64,000 bases of DNA from Phallusia mammillata (GCA_003260075.1 QLIY01000024.1:249744-313743), one strand, 5' to 3'; positions 10,569-31,151 are shown, counted from the stretch's first letter. The notes: generated by a model not told the origin, from the sequence alone. Program-made: numbers and translations.

Positions 10569-13500
10569 GTAAGTGTTTTTTCTCTCTACTTGCCCTTGTT
10601 AAATCCTTTTATTAAACAAAGTGTATATAAAAGGGTGTACCACTTTGGAGGGGTGTACTGGGCTGTACCAGATGCAGTAATACAATATACCTACAACCAG
10701 GTATCACAATAGACATGTTTATGTTACTGATTGCAGTGTACAAAACCAATGAACAACTGTATCTCAAGTGTACGTAGTTTGCAAGTTATTGCATTTTATT
10801 TATGACGTCATAATTTAATACACTTCATACGTCATTGGTAATGGTACATTTTGCGTTAGAAAGATAATTACAAGTTACAGTTTTTACAGAGCTTTTTGCC
10901 ACAAAACGAATAATACTAATGAATTAACATTGTCCTCATCTTATTTCTGCTGGGACCACAGATTCAGTGTATTACACGACTAAATACATTTTTTACGTGT
11001 GTATAGGCTACAATATTTGAGGAAACGTTAAAAAGGTGGGTTATTTCAAAAAAAGGTTGACAAGCACTGAGTTAAGAAATATATAACACCAACATAAAAA
11101 TATATCGTGGCAAAACCATTTCATTGTAGTCCAAGCGTAATTTAAATAAGTACCGAGAAAAGGCCGGTTTGGAAAGTGTCAGAACTCGGTACGGTCCATT
11201 GGGCGATGCGTTTCCGGAAAAGGCTATAGCACGTGAAAAAAACATAAAACAGGTATTTTTAGCCAAATGAGCGTTTTGTGCATGTAAGGCTGGATTTTAA
11301 GACAATGGGGTGAGAAAAAATTGTAAACAAGCAGTGAAACAAGTTAAATAGTACTTTAATATAAACACGCAAATCGGATGGCGTGCCATGAAAAATCACC
11401 TCGCGTGCCAGGGATAGCCGACCCCTGCTGTAACCAAATTCAAACAAACTGTTTCAGGGAAGTGCAACTATTTAAAACGCCACATTTTGCTTGTTTTGGG
11501 GCTACCCTAAAACAACCATTCCGCAGTGACGGCCGCACTGTAAAACCCGTTTTCACCAACGGTCGCCAAGTGTATTTTGGTTTCGGCAACAAAATATTAA
11601 TGTAAAGACATAGGTTTATCTCATGTATATATATATATTGGCCTGAAAAGCCAAGATTTACTTCTAACTTGATCCACAGATTCAGCTGAATAGTCTGGTG
11701 ACCATTTTTAACCGGTTATTACGCCATCATCTATATTGTGACGCTTAAGGTGCCTGTTTTTTGAGTTGTTCGCACACGTGTCCTATTGTACAACAGGCCT
11801 ATACAAAAAGTCTGTAGAATATGGCTTCTGTGCAGTTAATCAGAAACTATTTCGCTCCACCTTAACATTTTAAACCTGATAATTTTAAAGCTTGCAGACA
11901 AAGGTTGAAGGCAGCAAATGGCCAGCCGTAGGAAGTTGGTGTGATAAAGATGGACCTCAACCATGCTGTACCGATCTACATGACGGAATATGTGCAGCAC
12001 CTTCAGAAGCAGCTTGCGACTGCAAAGGGTAATATGTTACTTTAAAAATATGCATGTTTCTTATATGTGTCATTCGCAGGTACGCTAAAAGTGGGACTAA
12101 CTGTATGTGAAGTTCCTTAACACTGGTGCTACGATCGGCAATAAACCTTTCATGTTACCTATATTCACTTCTATTCAATAACCTGATTCAAATAGATCAA
12201 AATGAAAAAATACGATTATTTACAGACGTGGGAAAGTGGTAAACGAACATAAATTATACCACTGTAGCGGAATATGCTCTAAAATTACATCTACGTAACA
12301 AATGCGGCCTAAATGCCTCAAATGTATCGCTGCATTTAACTAAAAAACAACAAGTCCAAACCGTTACATAATCTTCACAGGAATTTATGGCACTTTTAGG
12401 TTACAAATGCAGTAAACCTCTGTTAACCCCTGAACCGTTTGGACACTTTTGCCAGAATTAGACGAAGATCCGGTTTAGCCGATTTCGATTAGTTAAAGCC
12501 TTACCACATTACAAATAATATGCACCTACAGTTTTGTCCGAATTAGGCGAAGATTCGGATTAAAAGGTTCCGGTTTAACTTAGGTTTTCTTTATACCCAA
12601 GACAAAAAAAACTAATAAAGTTTAAAATTCTTTGCAGCTGCGTGGATACGCGGAAGTACCTCTACGCCGAGCTGTCTCAGTGGAAACCAAAGGATCCGCG
12701 ATGCACCTTGACCCCATATACAGGCTCCCAAGCTTGTGACGTCATAGAACGCTCACCCTATGACGACCTACATTTCGTCGGTGACTCAATCATGCGTAGC
12801 ATGTTTGGCGCTTTTATGATGTTGCTCTCTGATGACACCGTGCGGGGAGGTTGGGGCATGAAAATGACCGCGAAACAGAAAAAGACTTGCGTTGGCGAAG
12901 AGTTTTTCTTTTGGAATGAATGTAGAACGCTTATCGGGGCCATGAGCGATTTACTTCACCCAGAAAAGCTATGCGGTGGCAAGAAAGTGAATTTTAACGT
13001 CACCGACAGCGGTTTTTATGATTTATCGCAAAGCGGGAATTTTCGTAAACTCATGCAGAGTTTGAAAGGAAAACAAGGTAACCGTTGACTTTGTTGTAAT
13101 GCGTTTTATATCGCATTACCAGGCTAGATTTTTTTAGCCAACGCCTAGCCAGAGTGTGCCGTAATCGCTGGTCTGCGTAGGGCTGATCCCAGTTATAAAT
13201 TTATGTTCATCTTAGGTGTTTTTATTTCTAAATATTTGTAGTTTTTTGAAGGCCGGTCCGCGATCAAATTTCAGTTTTAAAAACGGTCCGCAGTGCAAAA
13301 AAGATTGCCGATCCCTGCTATACCTCGCCTTAATTCTTAAGCACCATCTATGTCTTATCAAATTAAATATAAAACGGTCAGTAATTTATGATTCGTTTGC
13401 ATTTTGTTCAAGCAAGTGTTTGTTATTGTGGGGGCAATAATCTACTTATTGCTTTGACCATGCTTGAAATTTCATAAAGGTAAAATGGTTGCCATACGGT

Positions 13501-14185
13501 GCAGTTTCTGTAATAACGGCTAGGTGATTGTTTAGGTGAAATGGCTATCGAAATACATTTAACTAAACTCATAAAACATAAGAATTAGGCAATTCTTAGA
13601 ACCTAAATGACTACACTAGTCAATACGGCCTATGTTTTGTTAGCAACTGCACTCATGAGACCTTATCGGTCGAAATCGAGTGCATTGTCTGCAGCTCACT
13701 TATCAAAACCTGTTGAAATACTACTTAGTTGTCATATTATATATCTTAAATAGAAAGAGTGAAATAATATTTTTTTACCCAAAGGTAGTCTTGTGATGAT
13801 TGGAGTTGGTGTTCACATGAACTTCGAAGCTTCAACCGTCATCAAACAATACCTGGACCCTGCTGTGAAAATCCGGGACGAATTTTACAAAGACTCATAC
13901 ATTTCAGTGCACTCCCGTTGGCCACGAATTTTCTTCATGTTGCCGCCTCTAATGGGTCTTCTAAAGCCACCAGCGTATATGCGAACACAAAACAACGAGG
14001 CAGTTGCTAATTATGCCAAGCAAATGCAAGTTTACTGTGATAAGCACCACATACCTCTCTTCGACTTTCGACAACTCACAAAATACATACATAGTTTTGA
14101 TGGTTCACATTACGGTTTGGGAGTAAATTTGATGAAAAATCAAATTGTGTTGCGTTATATTGCTGAACAGACGCAATGCAAATGA
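10252..14185 (+). CDS. PC-esterase (SGNH/GDSL-like) type II membrane protein, complete
   Basis: Four exons (10252-10568, 11891-12028, 12638-13077, 13785-14185) join with consistent phases (2, 2, 1) into about 431 residues. The start is the first ATG after an acceptor; an earlier in-frame GTG is unlikely. Residues about 8-25 form a membrane anchor ending WICW. A cysteine-rich module follows (GSWVGL, DGKCGYK, GSWCDKDG, PCC, ACDC). The catalytic part has block I FVGDSIMR (nucleophile Ser about 202), an IGVGVHMNF block, and the C-terminal FDGSHY with the DxxH pair (Asp about 404, His about 407). This layout fits the PC-esterase branch of SGNH hydrolases (CASD1/NXPE/TBL-like), which act on glycans or sugar O-acetyl groups in the secretory pathway. 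The substrate here is unknown and orthology to a named vertebrate gene is not claimed. The left gene is its divergent paralog. Confidence 0.85.
11891..12028 (+). CDS. Exon 2 of right PC-esterase
   Basis: The 138-bp cysteine-rich exon has phase 2 at both ends and translates as LQTKVEGSKWPAVGSWC followed by PCCTDLH and ACDCKG. The acceptor (ATTTTAAAG) has a weak pyrimidine tract. A later in-frame AG at 11914 is possible, but the conserved coding sequence and equal length in the left paralog favour 11891. Confidence 0.75.
12409..12582. mobile_element. pogo/Tigger-like MITE in intron 2
   Basis: It begins CAGTAAACCTCTGTTAA and carries the internal string CCTTACCACATTACAAAT shared with elements at 24349-24535 and 24888-25061. 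The right end is degraded. Confidence 0.5.
12638..13077 (+). CDS. Exon 3 of right PC-esterase (catalytic block I)
   Basis: It follows a good TTCTTTGCAG acceptor and ends in phase 1 at a GTAACC donor. It encodes QWKPKDPRC, then FVGDSIMR with the nucleophilic serine, then a variable segment. Confidence 0.87.
13785..14185 (+). CDS. Exon 4 of right PC-esterase (catalytic Asp/His)
   Basis: The acceptor CCCAAAG at 13784 restores the phase-1 frame and gives SLVMIGVGVHMNF. The exon ends with SFDGSHYGLGVN and a TGA stop at 14185. The DGSHY block supplies the conserved Asp and His. Confidence 0.87.
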
Positions 14186-14491
14186 AATGTGCGCGGGCGT
14201 GTGTTAATTACATCAAATGCAGCTCGCCACACTCATTTGGCTATTCTTCTAATCCAAAAAGACACACGGTGTAGCATGTGCTGAAGAATACAAACGGGTT
14301 TCCTCTTTTATTAGGCTACTAAAATGAACTTTAAACTTTTCCAAGTTAGTAAAGGGGTATTGCATAAACAGACAAAATTTGAAAACCGAGAAATTGTACC
14401 TTCAACACAATTACTTTTCCACACATTTTGTTTCAACTTTTGTTTTGGCTGATCGGCGCTAAAAATGTTGATCGCTATTACGTAGTGAAAC

Positions 14492-14822
14492 CAGAGTTAT
14501 AAACGGGCCCAACCCGAAACTATACGCCCGAACTCCAGTAGTTTTTGAGAAGCCCGTTTAGGCCCAAAAGTTTGATTGACAGGCTTATATATTAAAGCAA
14601 CATGTGGTTATACATTAAATAAAGCCCCGGGAAAGACCAAAACAACAAACACAATAGATAATAATAGACAAATGGTCTTGAACAAGGCGTTTTAGGGATG
14701 TTTGACATTGGGCCAGCTCGTAAAACTTATTCAAAAAATAGGTTGATAGAGTGTAAAGTCAGGCCTCAAGCCCGCCTTTTTAAAGAAACCTAAGCCCGAG
14801 CCTTGGCCGACTTACAACTCTG
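14492..14822. mobile_element. CAGAGTTRTAA inverted-repeat element
   Basis: CAGAGTTATAAACGGGCCC at the left is mirrored by GGCCGACTTACAACTCTG at the right. The inside is rich in GCCCG and CGGGC strings. Flanking 8-mers agree at only 5 of 8 positions, so the insertion is old or the superfamily uncertain. A related element is at 48575-48800 and fragments lie near 215-560 and 15420-15615. Confidence 0.55.
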
Positions 14823-15925
14823 TATTAAACCCCTTTGCACTTCGCTAGATACTTGGAACCAAAAAGCAAAGAGATTTTTTTATGCAATACAATCATTGTG
14901 ACCCGTTTCTAATACTTTCTATGCTAAATGTTACATCTTTTTGCCAGTAATTACTGATTTCTATTGATTCCCGCTTTTCCTCACTCCAACTTCTGTTGTA
15001 ATCTATTGCGTTGTGTGACGTAATAATCGACTTCAAGTTTTGTGTGAAAACGCAACGTGGTTTAGTTCTTTTCATTGGTGACTTCCGTGGAGCACGGTGC
15101 TGCGTCGGTTGTTGCAGAAAAGCTGTTTATTGTCGTGTTGACGATTATTGGTGAGTCACTTTGTATATATGTGTTTAATGACTCCAAAATGGGAATTACT
15201 ATAATGAATGCGAACTTAACTGCAATGACCTATAATGTCTGTTCGCTTTGTAATAGTTGTACTGTACGTGTAGTTGGGTTTAGACAAGTTGCATTTTGTT
15301 TACGCAGTATTCCTGCAACTTACAATCCTTAAAACCTTCCGAACAAGTGTCAGCAGTTTAATTACCACTAAAGTTGGTCCAAAATTTAATTGAAAGAGTG
15401 CTTGATAAACATATAGTTTTTAGGGTTTAAAAAAGTATTACAAATGGCCTAAACAAGATGTTTTAGGGCTGTTGGGCATTGGGTTTGAGGTTATATCCAG
15501 CTCCTTAGCTAAGTAGGTTAATTTATATTTAAAACAATTACTGTAAAATCAGCTCGGAATCTCGGCCTTTGTTAAAGAAAAACGAAGCCCGGTCCGACTT
15601 ACAACCCTGCACTAAGGAAAGTATATAGGCCCTGAAGGTAAAAAGGCCCACTGCTCGTATTTTTGATATGCAGGTAAAAATGTTTCCGTTCAAAAATATT
15701 TTTGAAATATATACGAAGAAAATATACAATAATTTGTTAAGATTTGGACCTGTAGGTTTCTGTATATTCGTTGCTACGACCAACCAAATTTTAAAGTGTT
15801 TGTTTACAAATTTGTGCAATTTGTGAAAAAAAAATGGGTCACAAAAATAGAGACGCTTTGTTGTCGGAATAAAAACTTTTCAAGATATGTCGGTATACGG
15901 GACATTCAGGTCAAATTTGGCCTCG

Positions 15926-15935
15926 CCCCCCCCCC
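15926..15935. other. Poly-C junction between duplicated flanks
   Basis: Ten C residues separate two near-identical copies of about 66 bp beginning GAGACGCTTTGTTGTC (15850-15915 and 15935-16001). This is best read as an assembly gap with overlapping unmerged ends. Confidence 0.65.
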
Positions 15936-16329
15936 GAGACGCTTTGTTGTCGGAATAAAAACTTTTCAAGATATGTCGGTATAGGGGACATTCAGGTCAA
16001 ACTCTTAAATGTTTTTCACTAAAAATAGTTTTTTAAGGGGCCTTGTTACCTGCAGGTAACCTAAATCAATTTCCTTTTCTTCTCCCAATGCGTGTTAAAA
16101 ATTATGCTTCTTGTATTTATTTCCTAAGCATGTCAAACTTACCGCATAGTGCAATGCAGGTTTGGAAACCTTATGCTGTACTGGATAAAGCACCTCAAAA
16201 CTAAAATCACACTCAGAAAGTAGAAATTCTACTAACGTAAGAACTCTTTGCGAAAATTTGCGAAATACCGATTGAGCATATAGGAAAATAGTTAGAAGCG
16301 AATTGTGTGGAAATGCTGACAGTTAGAGC

Positions 16330-16447
16330 CAGTGCCGGATTAACCATTAGACAAAGTAGGCACGTGCCTACAGGCCAGTCAAAAGTCCAGGCCACTTTAA
16401 AATCAGTAGAAATGCCTACAGGCCAGCAGACCCTTAATCCGGCACTG
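16330..16447. mobile_element. Short hAT-like MITE, 118 bp
   Basis: Terminal inverted repeats CAGTGCCGGATTAA and TTAATCCGGCACTG are flanked by perfect 8-bp target-site duplications GTTAGAGC at 16322-16329 and 16448-16455. It is non-coding. Confidence 0.88.
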
Positions 16448-16554
16448 GTTAGAGCTATACAAACTTTGCTCCTAGCCCTAAGCCAGTATTGTTGTTAATT
16501 TAAATAACTGTGTTCTTTACTAAACTTACTTTGTCAGTTGTGAGTTTTTATGTT

Positions 16555-17284
16555 CAGGGATTCGAACTGTTTGTCGTATGGGTTCAAGTTCGGTTCTGGT
16601 TCAGTTTTTATCGTTTTTAGGTATTTGGGTTCGGTTCAGGTTTGAAGAAGGTACATTTTCGGGTTTTATTCCCATTAGTAAAAATTACCCGGTCCGAACC
16701 GGTTTGCGGTTTTTAGACCGGTTCAAATCCCTGTTCGTTTAATTTTAATTCTACCCGTGACCTACACGGTCTTATCAAGTTTCAAACCAGTTTAGACCCA
16801 CGCGACACCTTTAAATTTGTTCATTTTAAAACGCCTAAATAGATATTTTATCGCGTATTCTTTAGTGCGAAAAAAAATCACAATTCNCGGTTCAGGTTTG
16901 AAGAAGGTACATTTTCGGGTTTTATTCCCATTAGTAAAAATTACCCGGTCCGAACCGGTTTGCGGTTTTTAGACCGGTTCAAATCCCTGTTCGTTTAATT
17001 TTAATTCTACCCGTGACCTACACGGTCTTATCAAGTTTTAAACCAGTTTAGACCCACGCGACACCTTCAAATTTGTTCATTTTAAAACGCCTAAATAGAT
17101 ATTTTATCGCGTTTTCTTTAGTGCAAAAAAATCACAATTCACAGTTCATTCCGAATTACTGGTTCGGGTCCAACGCCAAACAAAATATAGGATCCAACTC
17201 CAGAAAATTTACCACTCAAGTTTAATGAAATAGAATGTTCAAACCGGTTCGCGGGTTCCGGTTCAGTTCCGGTTCGACTACCTG
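16555..17284. mobile_element. hAT-like GGTTCGG-rich element containing a duplicated block
   Basis: The ends CAGGGATTCGAAC and GTTCGACTACCTG are imperfect inverted repeats, flanked by TTTATGTT and CTTATGTT (7 of 8). Inside, 16632-16886 is repeated almost exactly from 16888 with a single N at 16887, so the true element is probably about 256 bp shorter. Confidence 0.6.
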
Positions 17285-17736
17285 CTTATGTTTATAGTAG
17301 CTATGCATTAAAAACCATAACACCTTGCCTTCCTCACACGCCGTGTCAAAAATTTTCACAAAAGATTTGGTTTTAATTCTTGCTGGATTTCTTGCGCGAA
17401 AAATTGCGACAGAAACAAAAATACAAATTAGTGATGCTTTTATTGAAGGCCTGGTCGATCGGTCCAACAAAAATTACTAGAAAAAACGAACGAATAAACA
17501 GGGAGTAATAGTAAGAATAATATGGTCGCTTATATACACACGTGACCAAAAGCAAAAAGCGGAGGGAATTCCCCCTGGCGGTGAGCGTCTATAAGCAAAA
17601 AAATACAACTGGGAGAGTGTAGTGTTAAAGAAGTCTTTTTGGCGGCTAGAATCGCAACAATGTATTTTAAAGTACTTATCAATCTACCTTAATGTGCATT
17701 TGCACAAATGACCCTAAAATAAAGATTTTTTTCCCT

Positions 17737-17750
17737 CCCCCCCCCCCCCC
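17737..17750. other. Poly-C junction between duplicated flanks
   Basis: The block starting CTGGCGGTGAGCGTCTATAA occurs before (from about 17575) and after (from 17750) the C run with several substitutions and small indels, consistent with two haplotypes. Confidence 0.65.
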
Positions 17751-19199
17751 TGGCGGTGAGCGTCTATAAGCAAAAAAATACAACTGGGAGAGTGTTGTGT
17801 TAAAGAAGTCTTTTTCGTGGTTAGAATCGCAAAAATGTATTTTAAGGTACTTATCAATCTACCTTAATGTGCATTTGCACAAATAGCCCTAAAACAAAGA
17901 GTTTTTCCCCAAAAAACCTTGCGACAGAGTGCACGAAGATCGTTTGGAACCCGTTTTCACACAATTTTAAAAATGTACAATTTTGAGATGACAAAGGAAA
18001 TGGCAAAATATACCACGATCCGCGAACAGAAAGAAATGCAAAATTGAAACATAAAAAAGAAACGTTCTTTCATGTTAAATTTCGCAAGAAAAACTTGCTT
18101 TTCCAATTTAACGGTGGTTCTTGGCCAAATGGATTCACTTAATTCACACATTTTGTCTGGAAAAAGTGTGAAAAAAAAAAGAAATTTCCCGACAAAACAA
18201 TGACGTCACCTGGCGGATGTACCATTACGTCACGGCGCTTGACAAGTCGATATAAAGCGGATTATATTTTTGGTGCAAACATTCTACGCAAGCGAAAAAG
18301 CAAAAAAAAACTGCTGCGTTTTAACAAAAGCAAAAACAATTTTTCGGTAGCTGTATTAAATGGCCATGCTGGTTTTAAGAAACGTTCTTTTCCAATAAAC
18401 TGGGGATGAGTATTCGATTAATTTCCACTTATAACAAAACTTTTAGACCAATGTTTCAGAAAAAGGTTGAGAAATCTTGTTTTTTAACGATTGCAGACAG
18501 AAACACATATGCCTTGGAAACAATAATGCCCAAATAAGCGTTCAAAGTATTTTTGTGCTTTGTGCGAAAAAACAACAACAAAAATTTTTGGGTGGAGTCT
18601 CGTTTGAAACTATTCGGAACATTTTACTGCAGTGTTTCCAAAAAAAATTACAACAATTAGTTATGAGGACAAATCCTTAATAATTTTTTTTTTAATTTTA
18701 CAAATAAAATGTAGTTATATTTGTCACACCATTGGGTTCTGTCAAAAATATTGCCTGTGAAAAGAATGCTGTTTTGGCAAACGTTAGTTTACTTATTTCC
18801 AAAATGTCAAATATTTTTGGAAGCACTATAGAAAACAGGGTCAAACTTATAATTCAACAAGAATAGGCACATTAGTATAATCACACCATGGTTATCAATC
18901 GCTGGTTTGAGCAATTAAGTTAAGGCAGAAAATTGTACTTTACTCAAAGCGGGACAAAAACATGAAACAAGGTACGCTAACTGTTAACGAAACTCGCCAC
19001 AAAAAACAATTCACTTGGTTGGTCACTAGCCTGTGCCAGTGGTACTGTTGGTAATTATGTACATTTCCAGAGCCACATGTAGCAAGCAAGCTGGTAGGAG
19101 AGTTAAGATGTAGTGCAAAGTTTGCAACTCAGTGCATGTTGACCTGCGCAAAATACACAATTTTTAGTTTAATTTGGACTATATTTAGACCGATGTGTT

Positions 19200-19697
19200 T
19201 TTTTTAAGGCCGATACCGATTTTCGGTATTTCGGTATAAAAATGACCGATAATCGACCCCCCCCCCACAATTTTTAGTTTAATTTGGACTATATTTAGAC
19301 CGATGTGTTTTTTTAAGGCCGATACCGATTTTCGGCAGTAAAAATGACCGATAATCGGTATTTGAACCGATATTTTGTTTGCAGTAAAAAAGGCTTAAAT
19401 TTGTGCCTTTTTGGTGGCATAAAACTTGAACGATGTTTAAAATGCAAACGTAATGGATTGTACGACAAAGTTACAAAAAATTGTAAATACAGAGGTCGTG
19501 CTTTGCTGTACATATAAACGAACGTAACCGTGTAAAACGGAATTAACCAAAGCCACGTCAGAGCATCCAAGATTTCGACGTCGTGGGCAAAACGACCAGC
19601 CGTTTATCGGCCGTCCAAGGACAAAAAGGTTCATACCGATAGTCGGCGATATGCCGGAAATCGGCACCGCACCGATTATTATAATCGGTCTATCTCT
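19200..19697. mobile_element. CCGATA-rich hAT-like MITE, ends uncertain
   Basis: Repeated ACCGAT/ATCGGT motifs and a right end reading CGGTCTATCTCTA (reverse complement TAGAGATAGACCG) resemble a common hAT MITE end. The left end is confused by the poly-C junction at 19257-19266, which separates two copies of a ~98-bp block. Confidence 0.45.
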
Positions 19698-20637
19698 ATT
19701 TTCGATTTGCTTTGCATACTTTGTAAAACCACTATTTTAACACTTATCCTGACATATGTGTGTTATATTGGCACTGTAACCCAAAGGAAAAAGGGTACAT
19801 TTTTGTCGGTTTGGCAAAAAAGCAAGTATAGTGTCAAATATGTCACAATATAAAGTCCAACAAGGCCAAACATACTCCTAATAGTGAAGTCAAAGAGGTG
19901 CAAAATTTATTCCAAGGCCACACAGACTCCTTGTACATAAATGAAATAAAGGTTCTTCTATGAAATTGGATACTTTTACAACCTTTTGTGTAAGGCAGTT
20001 TTCATACCGTCAAAGTTATTTTTAAAAGTAATCCCATAAAGTTTTTGACACGGCCTAATAATACAGTGGTTTCTGTGCTAAGATTTACCACTAAAACATG
20101 AACTACAAATTTTAAACCAAGTTTTGTTGCACCTTGGTGGTTTTCAAACTCTGGAATATATGCCACTAGTGACATACCAAGGTCCTTTAAGTGGTACTTA
20201 AGTTTTAAAGAATTTAGTCCAAAATTTTATTTTTGGTGGTTCATAATTTTTCTTTCAAAACTGGCATTAAATTATTATTTGATAAACTTTATCATCCTTT
20301 GGCATGTTTTTGAGCTTTTTTAAATGTAGAGTTCTTGTTACCTCTGGATGTTATACAACTAGGAAAAGTTTAGGAATCACTGGTCCAAAGGAACTGAACT
20401 TGAAAAAGTGGGAGTTAAGGGAAAGAACTGAAAGCAATAAAATAACTTGACACACAGCCATTTAATGTCCTTATGTCCCTGTTTGCAAAACACACATATA
20501 AATCATAGGATTCTCTTGATCACCCTTAAAACCATGTGTTAATGTGTTTACCCAACGCAAACAACTTGCCTGGTTTAAAATATCTAAAAAAGAAATTTCA
20601 ATAGTAAGGCAAAGTTGTTGTTTTTTTTCACTAATTT

Positions 20638-21195
20638 TAAAAATCATGGAAAAATGGACATGTTGTATAAGTGCAGTGCGTCAACAATGCTAAATTTAGT
20701 TGATCAGTTAGCAACAAATTATTGTTGTAGAGGCCTTTGGGTCAATCACTGGACCAAACTAGGTTAAAAACACTATTTGTCAAAAGTGTAAATTTATAAG
20801 TATAATGCACAAAAGCAATATGGGTTGCACTCTAAAGTGGTTTCCAACCATAGAGGAATTCCTCTCAAGGGAGAAATTTAAAAACTTGAGGAGAGGATTT
20901 TACCTAAATTGCCCCCCCCCCAAAATCATGGAAAAATGGACATGTTGTATAAGTGCAGTGCGTCAACAACGCTAAATTTAGTTGATCAATTTGCAACAAA
21001 TTATTGTTGTAGAGGCCTTTGGGTCAATCACTGGACCAAACTAGGTTAAAAACACTATTTGTCAAAAGTGTAAATTTATAAGTATAATGCACAAAAGCAA
21101 TATGGGTTGCACTCTAAAGTGGTTTCCAACCATAGAGGAATTCCTCTCAAGGGAGAAATTTAAAAACTTGAGGAGAGGATTTTACCTAAATTGTT
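20638..21195. repeat. Direct duplication of ~274 bp around a poly-C run
   Basis: 20638-20911 and 20922-21195 are near-identical copies (first bases AAAATCATGGAAAAATGG) separated by ten C. Unit 2 runs on into unique sequence, as expected for unmerged contig ends. Confidence 0.7.
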
Positions 21196-21635
21196 AGATT
21201 TGGTTTGTAAATGTACACTCCATTTTGGGAATACAACCTGTGAAGTTAATATACGACCACTTTTTAAATGATCTTTGAATGGTTAAGCATCCACTATGTA
21301 GTATATTAGGGAGGAATAAAAATGTTTTGAGTCATAAGGAAAGGAATTCATCTGAAAAGATTGGGAACCACTGTTCTAAACATTAATTGATTTCAAGTAC
21401 CCAGCTACAAAAATAGACAACTTTTGTTAAAAATTCACCTATTTGCAGTTTTAGCACAAAGACAAACACAGCATTTGAAATGATATTCAATAAAAACATA
21501 AATGTTTTGAAATCGTTAAGAGAGAAAATCATTAAAAGAAACTTTTTTTAACAATTCACCTTATTGGCAGTATCGGCAGGAGGAAGGAAAAAGAGGAAAA
21601 ACACAGTATTCAAAAAAAAGTGTTGGATAACACAC

Positions 21636-29384
<7,749 letters not shown>

Positions 29385-30686
29385 GATTGTGTTGGAATTT
29401 ACAAATTACACAAAAATAGCTCTATCAGATGCGTTTACAAGTAGCAAAGATAATCTGAATACAAAATACCACAAACTAATTATTAAAAGCATGCTTTAAT
29501 TGATAAACACTAATGCAAATCAATTTCACCTTTTATCAAACGCCTTCACACTTTATAAGTTTAACAAGCATTTTTTTATGAAATGCAGTAGGTAACAAAT
29601 TTGATATACTAAGTAAGATTAGATCAAATTCAAAAAGAAACCGTAAGGCTAAACTGCGATTTTTAAAATCATGAAAAACGGAAGTTTGAATTACAAACTA
29701 TGTTGTTTAACAAAAACATATCCCGTCGCACGATCAACATGCTAGAAAACGCAACGTTACGAAACGAACTAAAAGATACGCGGGAGATTATTACATCTAC
29801 CAGAACAAATCAAAGCGCAAAAAAACATTTAACATAATTTGCAAACCTTATCTGAAAGTAAGTTGCAAAAACTTTTCATTCAACTACGAATGACAAAATC
29901 CTAAAATGTAGTAATCGGATGAGGATAACGTAAATTACGCGCATTTGACATCACGTAGCATTTGACATTTCACCACTGTTTTTCTAGATCAGTGCATTAC
30001 ACCCAGGCAAACTTAGAATGCAAAACCGAGTCGATCCACTTTAGATTTTTTAAGGAAATGAAATCCTTTTGAATATATTGTCAAAAAAATTACTTTATGT
30101 CCAGGTTGTACGTTACGTTTTGGAAATTTTTAACGACCTTCATTCGGTTCCGCACATAGACCGGTTCTCCCATACAGATTTAGTTCCGTATCGATTCCTT
30201 GATGGGCCTATATCTCCCTGATATATGATCTAGCAGAAGCCTAGAAAATTTTTGAATTTTTGTGATACCAATACCATTGAAGCAAATCACACGGAACGTA
30301 TACTTTACATTTTCAGAAAACCAAAAATGTGAATACGGGTGTGCCAAAAAAAAACATTTAGGCAAAGAAAATTCAAACCACGAAAACAATTATTCAAAGA
30401 AATTGCATTTATCCCAAAACTGTTTGAACATGTTTAAGAGGAGTAATTAAAACCAAGAACGTTTCCTGTTGATTTTTTGAGACTTTAGCGGAAAAAAACC
30501 ATGTAAACTGGCTTTTGAAATTCTTTAGTTTTGATTCAACCTAAAAAGTTACTTCAACTGGTGAAATGGTAAAAACTTAAGCTCCTGCTTTACACATTTT
30601 ATACGCAGTAGGCCTATGTGTATCAAATGTCTCAAAAATTATATTATTAGTCAAGGCTGGTTCAAACCATCAGTCATGGCTTAGCC

Positions 30687-31151
30687 CAGGGGTGCTCAAC
30701 CCGCAGCTCTAAATCCGGCCGCAGAGACGAGTTAATACGGCCGTGAACATAAGCACAAAATATATTAACTGGCAGCCTTGACGTAAATAAAACTCTTTCA
30801 TTTAACATTTTGATTTTAAAATGGCTTTACATAGATTTTGTGGGGCTGTAAAGAGTATTTACCACCTTAGTAGCAATATAGATAAAACAATTTGTCAGCC
30901 TTGTGCAATCAATGCAAAACAACACCCTCCACAAGCGTCACAAAAAAGATGATGACGTCATAAACATTTAAGAATGATCTTCAGACTGTTAAGCTCCATC
31001 TGTGCATCAAGTTAGAAATTAATCTGGATAATAGCGCTTAGAAGGAATATAAATGAATTTCTTTAAATCAGTGATTTTAAAACAAAAACAAGCAGATACT
31101 TGGCGCCCGATATAGTGATAAGGGATCTGCGATGAGGGCTGTGAACCCCTG
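30687..31151. mobile_element. hAT-like MITE, 465 bp
   Basis: CAGGGGTGCTCAACCCG at the left and GGGCTGTGAACCCCTG at the right are terminal inverted repeats. Perfect 8-bp duplications GCTTAGCC lie at 30679-30686 and 31152-31159. Subterminal GAGACGAGTT..CGGCCG and core strings match the element at 35859. Confidence 0.9.

Larger units (their letters stand above)
14186..21560. other. Intergenic region rich in MITEs and assembly junctions
   Basis: Between the PC-esterase stop and the ERK 3' end I see no supportable exon. The region holds the inverted-repeat element at 14492-14822, hAT-like elements at 16330-16447 and 16555-17284, a CCGATA-rich element near 19200-19697, and duplicated junctions at 15926, 16887, 17737, 19257 and 20912. 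Confidence 0.55.

Noticed and set aside
12758-12943. Minus-strand open frame within PC-esterase exon 3
   Set aside because: Shadow frame of the catalytic exon.
21561-21635. Read-through extension of the ERK C-terminus
   Set aside because: The 24 extra residues are unlike any ERK tail and a GT donor is present right after LIFE; more likely intron.
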